A stretch of DNA of 64,000 nucleotides, from the NCBI RefSeq assembly GCF_001625305.1, contig NW_017803921.1, forward strand, positions 2,683,790 through 2,747,789. The letters run 5' to 3'. The DNA comes from Branchiostoma belcheri (Eukaryota > Chordata > Leptocardii > Amphioxiformes > Branchiostomatidae). Each line of letters opens with the position of its first letter. Position 1 is the first letter of the stretch. A program made the position numbers and the translations under genes. The notes under the pieces were generated by a model. The model had not been told where the DNA came from, made no database searches, and saw nothing but the letters and a program-made list of their open reading frames with translations. Shown here piece after piece: positions 1 through 39,800 of the stretch.

Positions 1-1000
1 AATTAATTAGCCCATGGAGGGAAACGAGATGAAATTATCACACAATGTGTTCTTTCATCTACAAGATAAAAACAATTTCTACTTGCATGTTATATCAATT
101 TTAAAGCCATATTTCGGATGGTTTATAGAAATTTCTTGGTGATTGCAAAAGTATGCTTGCAATGACAATGTCATGCTTTAAGGTTTTGGTGCAAATAGCA
201 AGAGCTTTTCACTGCAGGACCACCAATGCTAAAGAAAGTTTAAGTACAAAGTTGGCCTTGACAGTACAATGCACCAACTGAAATTAATCTGAATATGACA
301 GACAAGACATAAAAACAGTATGGCAGCTGCATGGCATGTAAGGCCTAGGAAAACTAATGTTGTGTTTCCCGTTTTGTTGATGAAAAAACGTGAGGGTCGG
401 TAGGTAGGGATTTTCTTCTGTTTTTCAGATTTTGGCTGAAATGGTCCAACAAATAAAGTTTAACAATGCATCAGGGCTGTCTTAAGGACCTTCCACCTGT
501 TTGCTTGTGGACAAATATTTCACCAATTTGCTTAATGCATTAAATGACGTTTCAGAAATTAAGATATCAAAAATTTTACACGCCTTACCAGCACTTGATA
601 AAAAAAGGCTAGGGTGGCGGCGGGTTTTTGCTAGGGTCGGTCGAAAAACTGGAAACACAACATTTTTTCCTAGGCCTAATGATATTGGAGAATGGTGTAA
701 CAGCATCAAGACAGAAACAAGTTATAGATGAACAGCAGTTTGATGTACAACATGAGTTTGTCAAGATAAGATGAGAAGGCACAGAAAATGGTGCACAGCT
801 GCATGAAGGGTTAGCAGAGAAAGGGTTGTTCAAAAACATAAAAGAAATTCTTGTTCTTAATTTCCTTTAATGATGAAATGAATAATGATAAGAAAACTTT
901 GCTGCAAAATTCTAGTTCAGGACAATAAGTTATCTAAGTACATTCTTGCATATCATAAGTTGAAACATCATGAATGAGTTAGAATTGAAAATCTCCATAC
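1..1000. other. KIF5 intron sequence at the left edge
   Basis: This follows the last KIF5 exon seen. The next conserved tail block (after KVHKQ) cannot be found here, so the rest of the gene lies to the left. It contains a MITE at 341-679. Otherwise I see nothing. Confidence 0.6.
341..679. mobile_element. MITE with AGGCCTAGGAAAA terminal inverted repeats
   Basis: The ends read AGGCCTAGGAAAAC...TGTTGTGTTTCC and its inverted counterpart, giving a TIR of about 27 bp. Related copies lie at about 7167-7535 (full-length, diverged), 34690-34885 (short) and 19385-19530 (one end). No coding capacity. Confidence 0.7.
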
Positions 1001-27319
<26,319 letters not shown>

Positions 27320-27879
27320 CGTGATTCAGGTCCCCGAATAATAGCCAATTTTCCCGGTCGAAGTCCGCAGTTTCTCTTCTCAAAACACCTTGACTGCAAA
27401 CATGGCTGGCGCTGCCTAAAATCCGTCCTCTGCCATCCCGGCGTTTTTCGTCTGTCAGAATTTTCTCAGGGAAGGACAAATCTCTCTCAAACTTCACTCC
27501 TGTAGTCTTCACTCTCTTATCTTCAAAATAACCCTACTAAAATAAGAATATATATATTCGGGAGGACAAAAAATCTCCGTAGAAAATAAGTCGCACAAAA
27601 CGTTCAATTACAGATCCGCCATTCTACCTATCTCCCGCAAGGCATTCTGGGTGGAGCCGGAAAAGATGACATCATCCTCCGGACAAGTCACGCGATTTTT
27701 CTCGAGATTATTAATTTTTCATTAAAAATTCTTACAGTTATGATCAAAACTTCACAGTTTCTTGTAATTTTCATAGCAGGATGGATTTTCTTGGAATGTC
27801 ACCGTTCAGTTTACATAAGAAGTAGCCTAAGGGCTTTTACCGGCGTGACGTGACCTTTGCCCTCAAGGAGTTAGGCAAA
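27320..27879. promoter_or_regulatory. KIF5/DCTN2 bidirectional promoter region
   Basis: About 560 bp separate the two start codons, which are read outward. The stretch is richer in GC and CpG than the flanking introns and I see no obvious TATA box. It includes the 5' UTR of KIF5 on its left side. YY1-like ATGGCGG elements face outward: on the minus strand at 27616-27623 and on the plus strand overlapping the DCTN2 start codon (AAAATGGCGGA, 27877-27887). A CRE-like TGACGTGA lies near 27846-27853. Start sites are inferred, not seen. Confidence 0.7.
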
Positions 27880-30800
27880 ATGGCGGACCCAAAGTATGCA
27901 GATCTACCCGGAATCGTGAGTATTTTACTGTTTGCGCCAATAAATAGACATATTGCGATATTTTAAGAAAACGGTAAATTGCAACATTGTTATTTCCTAC
28001 GATTAATAACAGTTTTGCTGCTCTACAGAACGTTTTAAGCCTATGTATGGCGTAACTTAATTAGGTGGGGAGGGGCATCCGGAAATGTTGTCAGATCTGA
28101 GATATCACATAAAGTTACTAACATTCTTTCGTACAGAATGTACAGAATATATAGACGTTTTCTAGAATGTAGCATAGGAGCTACTTTTTTTATGCTTGGT
28201 ATTGTTCTAAATATAATAGGGGTCATGAATGATTTGTGCTGTATTATGTTCAAGGAGGTTAAATCCCTTTTTAACCTCCTTGATTATGATGTACAGATTT
28301 AATGAAGATCTGAACCCAAGATTTTATAGTTTTTCTTTATTTGAAAAATAATGAATGTATGAAATAGAACTAAATTCTGATAGAAAGCTTTTTATTCATA
28401 TCATACAATAGAATACAATATGATGGCTGTGAAAAATACAAGATGACACATCTATGAAATTTTGCTAACACTAAACCTAAGACATCCTTACAACTGGATA
28501 TTATATAAGTGAGGCTCAGTCACCTGTATACTATTTAATTTTCAGACATACCATACATGCACATGCAGCTAGTGCTTGAACCTGTTAAAGCAACAGTCAC
28601 AAATGTTGCTGCCAATTCAAATTATGTTGCTGTATTTGTTTACATCATATACATGCAAATTATTTGAAGACATATGCAAATTATTGGTTCGTAAACCAGC
28701 CAATTGTCACCCGCTTTTTTCCTAACTCTTGCTGGCTGTGACAGATTGGAGATCACTCATATGTTATGTCAATTTGTGTGTCTCTCTCTCTTTATAGAAC
28801 TATTACTACTAAAATACCAGGGCGATGGTTTACAAACCGTATGATTTCAATCAGTGTTCTAGGCAGCCTGAAATTTTTTTCGTCATCTCAATTTTGTTTG
28901 ACACAACATCCTATGGGGTCCAGGGGGAGTGCTCTCCCACGAGATCTAGAGTTTTGAAATCTTGACCCTCTGAAATGCTACTTCCTGCATTTTGGCAAGC
29001 TCATTTTGAGAGACAAATTTTGCTGGTAGACTAAGCTAAGTTGATGACATCTCTTACGATATCTTTACAATTACATGCCAATTTTTGTCCATCAAAGATG
29101 ATGGATTGGACAAAATTTTTGTACATCATGAGTGGCAAAACTGAAGTCTAAAGATGTGTCATTCCCTAAGCTGTTAGACATTACTCAACTACATTCACAC
29201 ATTAAAATGCCATGTATGTATCTGAAGTGGGTTTTTTTTTGTCACCTGTAGGACTACCAGCCTGATGTGTATGAGACCAGTGACCTTCCTGAAGATGACC
29301 AGGCAGCATATGTTGTGGTAAGTATTATATAGATGGTCAGGGTCCTCACCAGAATTTTTTCACAGTGTAGGGGTCAAGCAAAGACAGACAACTTTCTTCA
29401 CCATATAGCAATACACAAAGACAATATATCAATACACAATAGCAATACACATTGTATCAATACACATATAGCATTATAGCAATTTTACACAAAGACATGA
29501 CCAGACCAGTAAGTTCTTTCTAGAAAAAAATCAAAACTCAAAACCCTCCAAGACACTGCTTTTTAAGGGCCAAAATTTTGTCATATTTTCTTAGTTATAC
29601 TTATAGCTTCATTCTAAAGTCAAATTCTAATGTTTAAAAGAGTTATAAAGGGTCACAGAAAGGTAAGGTATCATGTACTGCTTCATACTCTCCATTGATT
29701 TATACTTCTCTAGACGTTGATGTTTTCAACCACTGGTCCTGTGTAGTTCTTATCATAGAGATCAAAGAGGACATTTTCTATACAAGTGTGTTGACCAAAT
29801 AACGTAATTCAAGCCATGGCATGTACATGTTTGTAGTCATGCAGTAATATGGCAATATTGATGTTAATATGTGTTATGTTAAGTTCCCTAAATGTATTGG
29901 TGTTTATATGTAGTACTGTTAAGTTCCTAAAATGTACATAATTTACTGTTTTTATAAAAGTATCTGTCATGTTATTGATGCTCTTTTCAGGACAATCAAT
30001 TTTGATGTTCATATCATAGTTTATAAACCTATTTTATCAAAGAGAGCTGCTATCTTGTCACTCTGACGAAGCTGATTTATGAACTATCAAATTGATTACT
30101 CAACTTCGTGTCCAATTTTCTAGTTTTACATCATCATATATGATCCTGACTTGATGTATTAATTTTTTTGACACCTATTAAACAATTCGTCATATCAAAG
30201 TACAACATGTACTCAAAGCTAGGCTTGAATACTGATGTGACAAATGCAATGACATATGCCTATTGCTAAGATTTTAATCATATTCAGATGCTTATAATTA
30301 GACAAGAAATCCTTGTCAGGCATTTCATTATAGAATATCATCAATCAAGTCTGTATTCATAATTGCATCATTGTTGATATTACAGGGCTTTTAATGAGTC
30401 AAAAATGCTCCAGAGAATACATTGGAAGGTAGACCAGGGTGCGAAATACTGTACCCACACAAAGCTTGCAGTTTGCATGTGATTTTCAAGATATATTTAA
30501 ATGCATAAAAAATATATTCTGAAAATACAATTTTGCATGTTGAACCTATGTATGACAGGAATAGTGGCACTGCTATGTTGCTGTCATACTCATTTTGAAA
30601 TGCCCTGGTGTTTCTTTCCTATTTTCCCTGACGATTTTTCTCAAGTCTATCAAAATTTGTCACTACTACATGTAAAAACTTCCCTGTATCATAAGAACGT
30701 GGTGTTGGAGATTTTCTTATGTATCTTCACTGCTGCATAGCTAACGAAGACGGAAGGCTGAGTTAGCCTCAATTTTGCATGTAGATTTACTGAATTGCAT

Positions 30801-33800
30801 GTAAATTTTCTGCCAACATTGAGTTTGCATGTAAGAGATAAAAAGGATGTCAAGCCCTGCTGTATACACTTTAGTGGCCACCAATTTTTGTCTTGCTCTT
30901 TGTTATTCTGAGCAGCACATGCACAAATGCCTGTAGGCTGGAGGCAATATGGAGTTATGGTTGATCTCTCGCGGACCCCATTCAGAAAATGACTCTATTG
31001 ATATACTAGCTGGGAGAGATGTCCGACCTGACACAGTTACATATCATGCACTGCTACCAGTATTGGTAATAGGCAGTGTTTGTTTTTAACAGAATGGCGC
31101 AATAAGGGCCAGAAAATGTGTGACTATCTTTTTATCTTGCATTTCCTATATCCACACCTTATTCTTTGAACAAGAATGGTCTCATAGTCATATTGAACAT
31201 AGAGTTTTACGTTTATAATTATATGAATTGTTGGAGAGCCAAAGGAATTATGGTATGCATTTCTAAAATTACGGTAGGATTTCTAAAATTAACACAACAT
31301 TGTACTACAGAGCTGTTTTCATATCTGATAAAACATTGTACATTGAAATAAAAAGTAAGACAAGTTAAAAACTGATACAAAGACCCTGAGGTAAAAATCT
31401 TGAAAGTCTCTAGTGATAATTTCACAGAAATGCTGTCTTTTCAGTTTCCCAGACTGGGACATTTTTCCCAGGCCCGTCCCCTACATCTAATGGCTGTCAA
31501 ATTAATATTTGATGCTGGTTCCAGCCGGCTTAGTGGAGCCTGTAGGGACATTTTTGCGCTGAGATTGGCGAGTTATTTCCATTGCATACAATTACCCATA
31601 ACTCTAACAGGACCTATTCCATAAGGTGTAGTCAATTGCAATAGACTTATTCTGTCTATTCTGAAATGCATTTCTTTTTTCTATTTCTAGTTTTGTGCCA
31701 AACCTACATGTAATTGTGGCTATTGGGTAAATGAGAGGCATAACTGATTCATTGAAGAAATTTGCCAAAAAAAGTAAAGTCTTTTGTGCCTTTCACTATA
31801 GCATTGTACCATTACGAATCAATAATGCATGCTGTCTTGATACAGAAAATATTCAATTAATAACAACTTAAATTATCATAATCCTTTGACTCAGCTTTGT
31901 TTCAATTACTAATAAACTTTTATACTATCAGGTCACACCAATTTGATTTGTTGGTTCTCAGATTTTTTCAGAAAAAATGTTAACTATTGGGGCGAAAAAA
32001 ATAAAAACAGACCTCAAATTCAAACAATTTTAAATTTTTATCAGGAAAAGAAAGTTTTGCTGAAATACTGCTCTTGTGGTGAAAGATTTTGACTGATCAC
32101 AACTTCTGGAACCATAAATATGACCAGTGTGACGTACATCCTGCATGCGTCATTAATAAAACAGTGGGGAAGTAGACAGTCACATAAAGTTCACATGGAA
32201 TGGATGATTGAAATTTTACTGGATGACCCAATCTGGCCTGGTTGAAGGCAATTCCTGGAATTTAATGGTGCTACACAGGGCGTGCTTATATTCCATCCAT
32301 ACATTTATCTGCAGAATTTCTGACACAAGTCTTGTGTTTTTATGTGATGCGATCTAAGTGTTCTAGCCAGCATCCGTGTTTCCGTCATTTGACGGAATTT
32401 TGATGCCCTTGACGGACCAAAATTTTGACCAATCTGTCATCTTTGACAGAGAAAAATTTAAAGATGTGGAAAGAGATGTCATTAAACTAAGAGAAAAATT
32501 TAAAGATGTGGAAAGAGATGTCATTAAACTAAGCTTAGTCAAGCAGCAAAATTTGCCCCTCAAAGTGCATGGAAATACCTGGTAGCATTTCAGAAGATCA
32601 TGATTTCAAAATCTTAGGATTGTCATGCCCAAGCTCAACATATTATTACATCAAAGAAAATTGAGATGACAGAAAAAATTTCAGGCTGGCAAACAGTCTG
32701 GATGTGATTTTGAATATAACAAAAATCTAAACAAGAACACAGTTTCAATGAAATGTGTATAAAATCTACCTAAAACTGTCACTTAAAATTCATTAGATGC
32801 ATATGTGTGTGCATCCTTTACAATGGATACTGAAACATTACAACGATCATCAAGGAAGACATGTCAAATTCCATGAAAAGTACCATGAAAGAAATTTCAG
32901 AAAGAGGTCATTTTGGCAGTGATCCTAGAAAGCTTCCCACTTACATGCAGGATCATATCTGACTCTCAGAGAAGTGATGTCAGGTTATGATAAATGAATT
33001 CCAGTTTATCTTTTGAACGGGCTCCTTTCAAGAGGAAACGACACCCATAGAGCTTGAAAATAATGCGCTCGACGTAACAAATTGTAGTAGGATTAGACTG
33101 TGGGACATCGATTGTACCCATGCGTGCATTTCCGTTTTGATGTAAATTTCGGCATCTGGCATTGATTTCTGACCCTTGCATGCCGTTATGTGAGCGCGAT
33201 ACGGCCGTGCCGTGTTCGGACATCCGTCGCTCGATGGATCAATACCGCCGCAGCCAGACTGTCTACTAAAACAAAACAGCTCGGGTCATGTGACACCATT
33301 GATGTCACTGGATCTGTATGCAGAGGGGGTGAGTGGGTGGGGCATGGAGGGGGAGGATCATTGTTCTACTGAAGGGTTACAGAGAATTCTGGCTGTCAAT
33401 CATCATTAACAGTCTGACCAATCAGAACAAGGCTGCACGAAATTTGCTTATTTTTTTGTGTGCCCATTTTTGTATGTTTCTGTTTTGCATTTTCGTTTTG
33501 TATTTTCTATCGAACACAAGGTACGCTAGCTATATATATAGCCTGGTATGCTGCCTTTTTCACTTTTGTCAAATGAACACTCCCCTTGGGTAAAAAGTTG
33601 TAAATTTTACTGATCTTGGTCATTGTGACAACCACACCCAATATAGACCATTCCATTCCAAAAAGGGATTTATTTAGTTTAGGGGAAATAAAATCAAATA
33701 GTAATCATCAGTAATATTTTATTAATTAAATGATTGGCTTTAGCCAGAAAATTGACTTTGAAAATCCAGTTTTGCAACCCTTAAATTGCATTGGATGCCT

Positions 33801-36800
33801 TTAAATGCTACAGCTACATGGCCCCTGTCCTTGGTGCTGATTTGCATTCACATGAAGTTCTTTACTCCTTATTCAAAACATGCCAGCCTACAAACCCAGT
33901 AGAATAGTCTTTGGACAAAAATCTGTATCGGATTAAAAAGAAAATGAAGAAAATCAAGATTTTTGTCAAATATGATTTTGCAAACCTTTGGATACAAAGA
34001 CTTTATTGTAATTAATCAGTTAACTGGTATGCTCTGTCAGAACTTAAAATACAATGTACCGGGTACATATGCACCTTAGTGCAGATAAATTTGGGACTGT
34101 GCAGGTTTTCTGATGTCTACCTGCACCTAACCTGCACTGGTCCATGTACTGGGTTTATATACAAGTGTAGGTGTATGTTAATTTCTATTTGCTGCATTGA
34201 CTGTTACCATCTATTAAATCTAAAAGAAATAATGTCAAAGGTTTCTAAACAGATTTTAGTGTGATCCATACTTCGTAAATTCTGAGTGGTGCAGGTAAAA
34301 TTTGTCTGGTGCAGGTAATTTTCAACGTTATCTGTACCAGTGTAGGTAACAAGAAAAAAGTATTTCAAGCCCTGACTGTGCATGATATGCATGGACAGCA
34401 CAGCCCTTTTGGAAGGTACAACGGTGGCTACATTATTAGAATTGCAATGATATGATCAACCCCAACCAGCGTTCCCAGAGAAGTGTCAGACATACTGGCG
34501 CCAGCAGTCATTGCTTACGGCACAAAGTGTCAAAAAAATTACTGGCATCAAAGCCAAGATTCTATCAGGTAGGACGGAGTTGATTACTTGTTATTATGTA
34601 AAGAAGGCTTTGAAATGTTAAAGGCAATTGCTTTCCATTACAGGATGTCTACATCAGCTGTCATCTGGATGTGGGAAGGGTAATCTATCAGGCCCAGGAA
34701 AAAAATTTGCGTTTTCGGTTTTCTGACTCTAGCAAACACCCACTGATCCTAGTCTTTTTTTAATTTCTTCTTACTTGATATATCATTTTAGCCAAAATTT
34801 GTAATAAAATTTTTTTTTAAAGAAGAAAATTCCTCCTTTTTGGCGGCCTAAAAACCAGAAACATATTAGTTTTCCTAGGCTTCATTGGAAATGTACTTCT
34901 TGTGCTGGTTTGTTAAAATATTTTTAAACAAAAAGGACTGAGTGTTTGATTTTGAACTCCTAATCTCCTAAAAAATTGGACTGCAAATAAAAATAAGCTG
35001 TTATCAGTACTGTAAGAACAATTTTTAACAATGCACAGTAACAATATAGTATACAAGAAAGTGTTTGTGCTTTAAACATTTAGTTCCACTGCTGCTAGCA
35101 TGCTGACTTATAGTTAGAGCTCAAAGTCATTATTTGGTAAAGGAAAAGAAACTCCACATAAACCAACATGCATATATAAACCCAGCACATGGACCGGTGC
35201 AGGTTAGGTACAGGCAGACATCAGAAATACATGCACAGATCCAATTTTACCTGCACTAACCTGCATATGCAGGTGGTATTTCAAGACCTTGCATTTGTAC
35301 ATGTACTTCTTTGGTGATAGCAAATAAGGTTTCAGTTGAAATAAGGTTTGTACCCGCATATATTATGTGTACAATGGTGACAAAAGATGTTTTAATTTTA
35401 ACCCTTTAAGTACCAACATTGACAATTGACCCATTGCAGGTTAAGGGTTAAACCTGTATGTGTATCTAATTAACTTTTATCACCAATTTCAATTCAATTT
35501 TTGTTGATGCCATGTCGCCACACTTTTATTACAGATGAAGTTTAGATCATGCCTGGTGATGTCCTGTCCAATTCCCAGTGTTCTACTGCAGTCCTTTTAA
35601 TGTATGGATGAAATTTTACTCCTGGTGCCAGTTAATGGCCTGCAGTAATGGCTGGTGGCATCCACACGTGACCGACCCAGTTCTGCTAAGGAGAACTAAA
35701 TGGACTTTGTTTCATCATATTTGTACTGCCAATAGCAATTTTTGGACCATGTCACTAGTGTCAAACTACCTGTAATATTAAAGTCTTAGGCCCTGAAAGA
35801 AAATGCTTTCTATAGGTATGAGCTTAGTGTAACTTCAAATACTATCCATACATTAATGTACAAATTATGATCTTAGAAGGAGAACTTTACTGCACAACAA
35901 TTATAACAGGTATAGCACATGGCAACATGTGTTATATGATGCAACCAACCATCCATGCCCTTTGTTACCTACATAAAAATGTACGGATTGTTTTTCGTCT
36001 GTCTGTGTGTGTGTCTGTGTTTGTGTCTGTGTTTCCTTAGCTTGTGGTTAGAATAACTTAGGCCTTTATGAATTGTGATGATATTTGGTATGTGGGTAGA
36101 TCTTAGGCAAAATTCAAGGTCAAATTTGGGCTTCCTGGTCGCTGCCCTTGATACTGCAGCAGAACTTTTGTTTCTTTTCATGCTGGGCATTACTATGGTC
36201 TTGGAGATGAATTGTTACCCTATTATATATAATAACACAAATGTGTTCCACATTTTCCCAGGAGGAACTGAACAGTGACTCTGTGAGCAGCCTACCTGTC
36301 AACCCTAACTCTTCCTACGAGAAGTTCAAAGGAAAAGTCGTCTCCTCCAAAGGACTTGGTAAGTAATTGCTTCAGTTCTCACTCACTCTGTCTGTGTGTG
36401 TACCAGTAAATTCAGTACAATTAAAGATCTCCACATCCATACATAAGAATTAGGTATCTGAATTACTGAAATGTAATTGAATTCCTGTAATGTCCATGCA
36501 GTATGTACATTAATGTGTTAACTTTAAGATAAAAGGGATTGAATGTGAATCAGAAAAGACCAATAATGTTACACACTATATTTTTCTAGTCTTATTCACA
36601 AATTAATACTTGTATACTGTATCATGAAATGTTTGGTGCTGGTATAATGAATCAAATGTATTTCTCTGAGTAATGTGTTTTTTACATGGACAAGTGAGTA
36701 ATTCTGATAAATCACCATGACATCTACATTTACATGCACAGTGCCTCTCTAGTATTCTCCCTGGGTACTTCCTAGCGGATGTTTCTTAGACCTAGCTGTC

Positions 36801-39800
36801 AATTTGTGCCACATTTTTGTCAAACATCAGACATCTATGTTGGGAATCTTTTGTTACATGCCTGGCCAGTGATGAACTTGATATGATAATGAATTTAGAA
36901 CACATTAGCAATATTCTAAAAACATTTCCCTAGGCCCTTGGAACTAAAGGCTCCTCCAAATATTGCTAAGGTTGTAAGAGGTACAATTGATTTAGGCTTT
37001 AAAGAGTAAAACAAAAGAAAGCATAAATTTCTGTACTGCTTGAGAATCCTCTGTATATATACATGTTGGTCTTACACATTATAAGTTGAAAAATTCCTAT
37101 AATTTACATTCAATTGGTACTTCATGAAACATTTTCATATTATCCTCATTTTAGGGACTTTGAATGCAGACAATTTAAATGTTATTTCATACCCGCAGTG
37201 GTACAAAAACTAAATTATTCTGTCCTGAAAACTAGTCAGTCTTATCCAATTATTCCTTCATTTTGTTGTGCATTGCTGTCAAGACTGGTAACAAAATCTC
37301 TCCCTCTGAGCTCTCAAGTTGCCTCCACAGATGAAGAGGAATTGAGAAGCACTTGGTATTCAGTGGAACATGCAAATAGTAATTGGATTTCTCAGTAACT
37401 ATCCTTTATATCCTGACCACACATACTTAGAGTGAACTCAAATTATATTGATTTTCCTTGTGATTCCCATTGGACATACAAATATTCCCACTCATGTTAC
37501 ATTGTGTAGAATATCTCTGCCTAATGTCTTTCTGTATTTTTCATGGACTTGATTGAACTAAAGCCAATACACAACTTCAAATGTTGACAATTAGTATTGA
37601 AATACTGTAGATTTTTACTGTAGATTTTTTTGCGGTACTTTTATATTCGCAGCTTTCTGCTAATCATTATATATATGGTCAGACAGGAGTCTAAATCTCT
37701 TGTGCTATAGAATTGCAACATGATGTAACCCAACACTAGTTACCATGGTGACAGATGTCTGGTTCAGGTCATTGACCTTATTGGTTTGGAGAAGAAGATG
37801 AAGAGGAATCAGAGCAAAAACAATATGTTTTCCTTCGGTAACCCAAACATCTGCTTGGAGATTAGCTGCAAGTTTCCTTTACTGATTCTGCAGCGTGTAC
37901 AAATATGTTTAATGTCATCGTCACACTTTGTCAATTGCAAGTTGCACACTGATATCCACTTGTAAAAAGGGTCAGCCAGCCAATTCACTTCATCAGAAGG
38001 AGCCGTGCCAACACGTTATGGGATATTGATTATTTTTTGGAACACAAGAAAGACGGCTTTTTATAGCTGTAAGGCCACACCAGTTTAATTTGTTGGTTCT
38101 TGTTAATTTTTTTTTTTTCAGAAAAGATATGGAGTGACAGGGCAGAATTGAAGAAAATAAAAACAGGCCTGGGCATCCTATGATAGTCCCATGCAAATGC
38201 TATTATAGGAGCCATGAAGTCAACGTACTGGGCTGATTTATGATTCAAACAATGAATTTTGAACTTTTAATCAAACCACTGCATAGATGGATGGAAAAAG
38301 TGTAACAACTATAGAAGAGAATTTTTTAAATAACAATGTTTGGTGATGATACTCATTATTCCACCAAAAGAGAATACATGTACACATAAAATGTAAGGAA
38401 AGTTGCAACCTCAACATTTTAAGCTAAAAGGTCTGTAAAGCTTTGAAAGCAATTTACTTGAATCTTAATTGTAGCTGAAATCATACATATCCTTAATTTA
38501 TATCCGGGAGGCATGGGAAGAAAAGTGCTCATGCAATTTGAATACAAATCAAATATACATGTATGCACAATTAGTCATGCAACATCACTTCTAGTTCTAG
38601 ATTTCAATCTTCTAAGTGCTCGCAATTTGACAATTTATTAAACCTATAGTCCTCAGATTTTATATATCTGTAACTTGTAGTATTGAGAAAAACACTCTGC
38701 AAAGCTACATTTGAAATGAAGGGAATTCTTTTTCTTCTGGAAGGGAATTTTTTTCTTTTCTTTTCTTTTCTAGTTTGTTTTTTCTGAAAGGGAAAAGGAA
38801 GACATCTCAATCCTGTGAACTGGTTCATAACAGAAGTAATTAGATTGAGTCACAGTGATTAAGATGACTCCATTTAATAATGGAACCTTTTCGTGCACAA
38901 TGAGGGTCCCTTGAGTCTTGGTGTGATCAGTACAACATGTGAACCATCCTGGCAGAACCTAAATGTTATGCAAAGATCTGACATTTACATGTCAACCTTT
39001 TCTATCGTGGTGAAAAGACGAAAGTAGATGAGACAATTGGACGGTGCCACAATCAGTGACCCCGTTCATACCAGACTTTTAAAAACCTTAAATGAAACCG
39101 CTAAATAATTACTAAAATTAGCATGGGGAAACCCGGCTAAAACCTCGTTCAAGCGTTTATACCCGACTTTACATAACCGGTTTTGTAAAAAAAATCCTGT
39201 TCAGTGAATATCTGGTTAATTGGCCATGATTGCAGTTTGCATGAAAACTGTTCCTCCCGCTCTTGCGATTGTTGTCCTTGGCCTTCTTGTATGCCATCTT
39301 CTTTGAAAAGAGCAGCTACATGTAGTGCTCAGCATTAAGCTTGCTGCCAGCAGCCTGGCTACCTTTGCTCAAATTTATGTACATGTTTTACATTTCTAAG
39401 GCTTTGGAATCATTCTTCTTAATCAAGCATATCAAGAGTCAGCAGTCTTGCATTATTTTCCATTGAATAAATGCATTGATTCAGAAGCTAATTTTTGGCA
39501 AATGAAAGATTTTTGTAGGAGACAGCGCTTTTCAAAAATGCAAAGCTATCCAAAAAGGCATGCTCAAAACCCTAACGAAAGGGATCAGCAGTTCTCAGTG
39601 TATAAAATGGCAGGCTAAACAACATGATCACTGGACAATATGCATGGACATGGTTAGATTGTAAAGGAGACAGCCTCACACCACTGAAGCCCAGAGAGAG
39701 GTACTAGAGTCATTTTAAAGTGACCTGATGTTGGAGTTTAACAACTCTGTGGCAAATTGAGGTTGCCACAGGTCAATAGACTCTTGTTGCCCAAGGAGGA

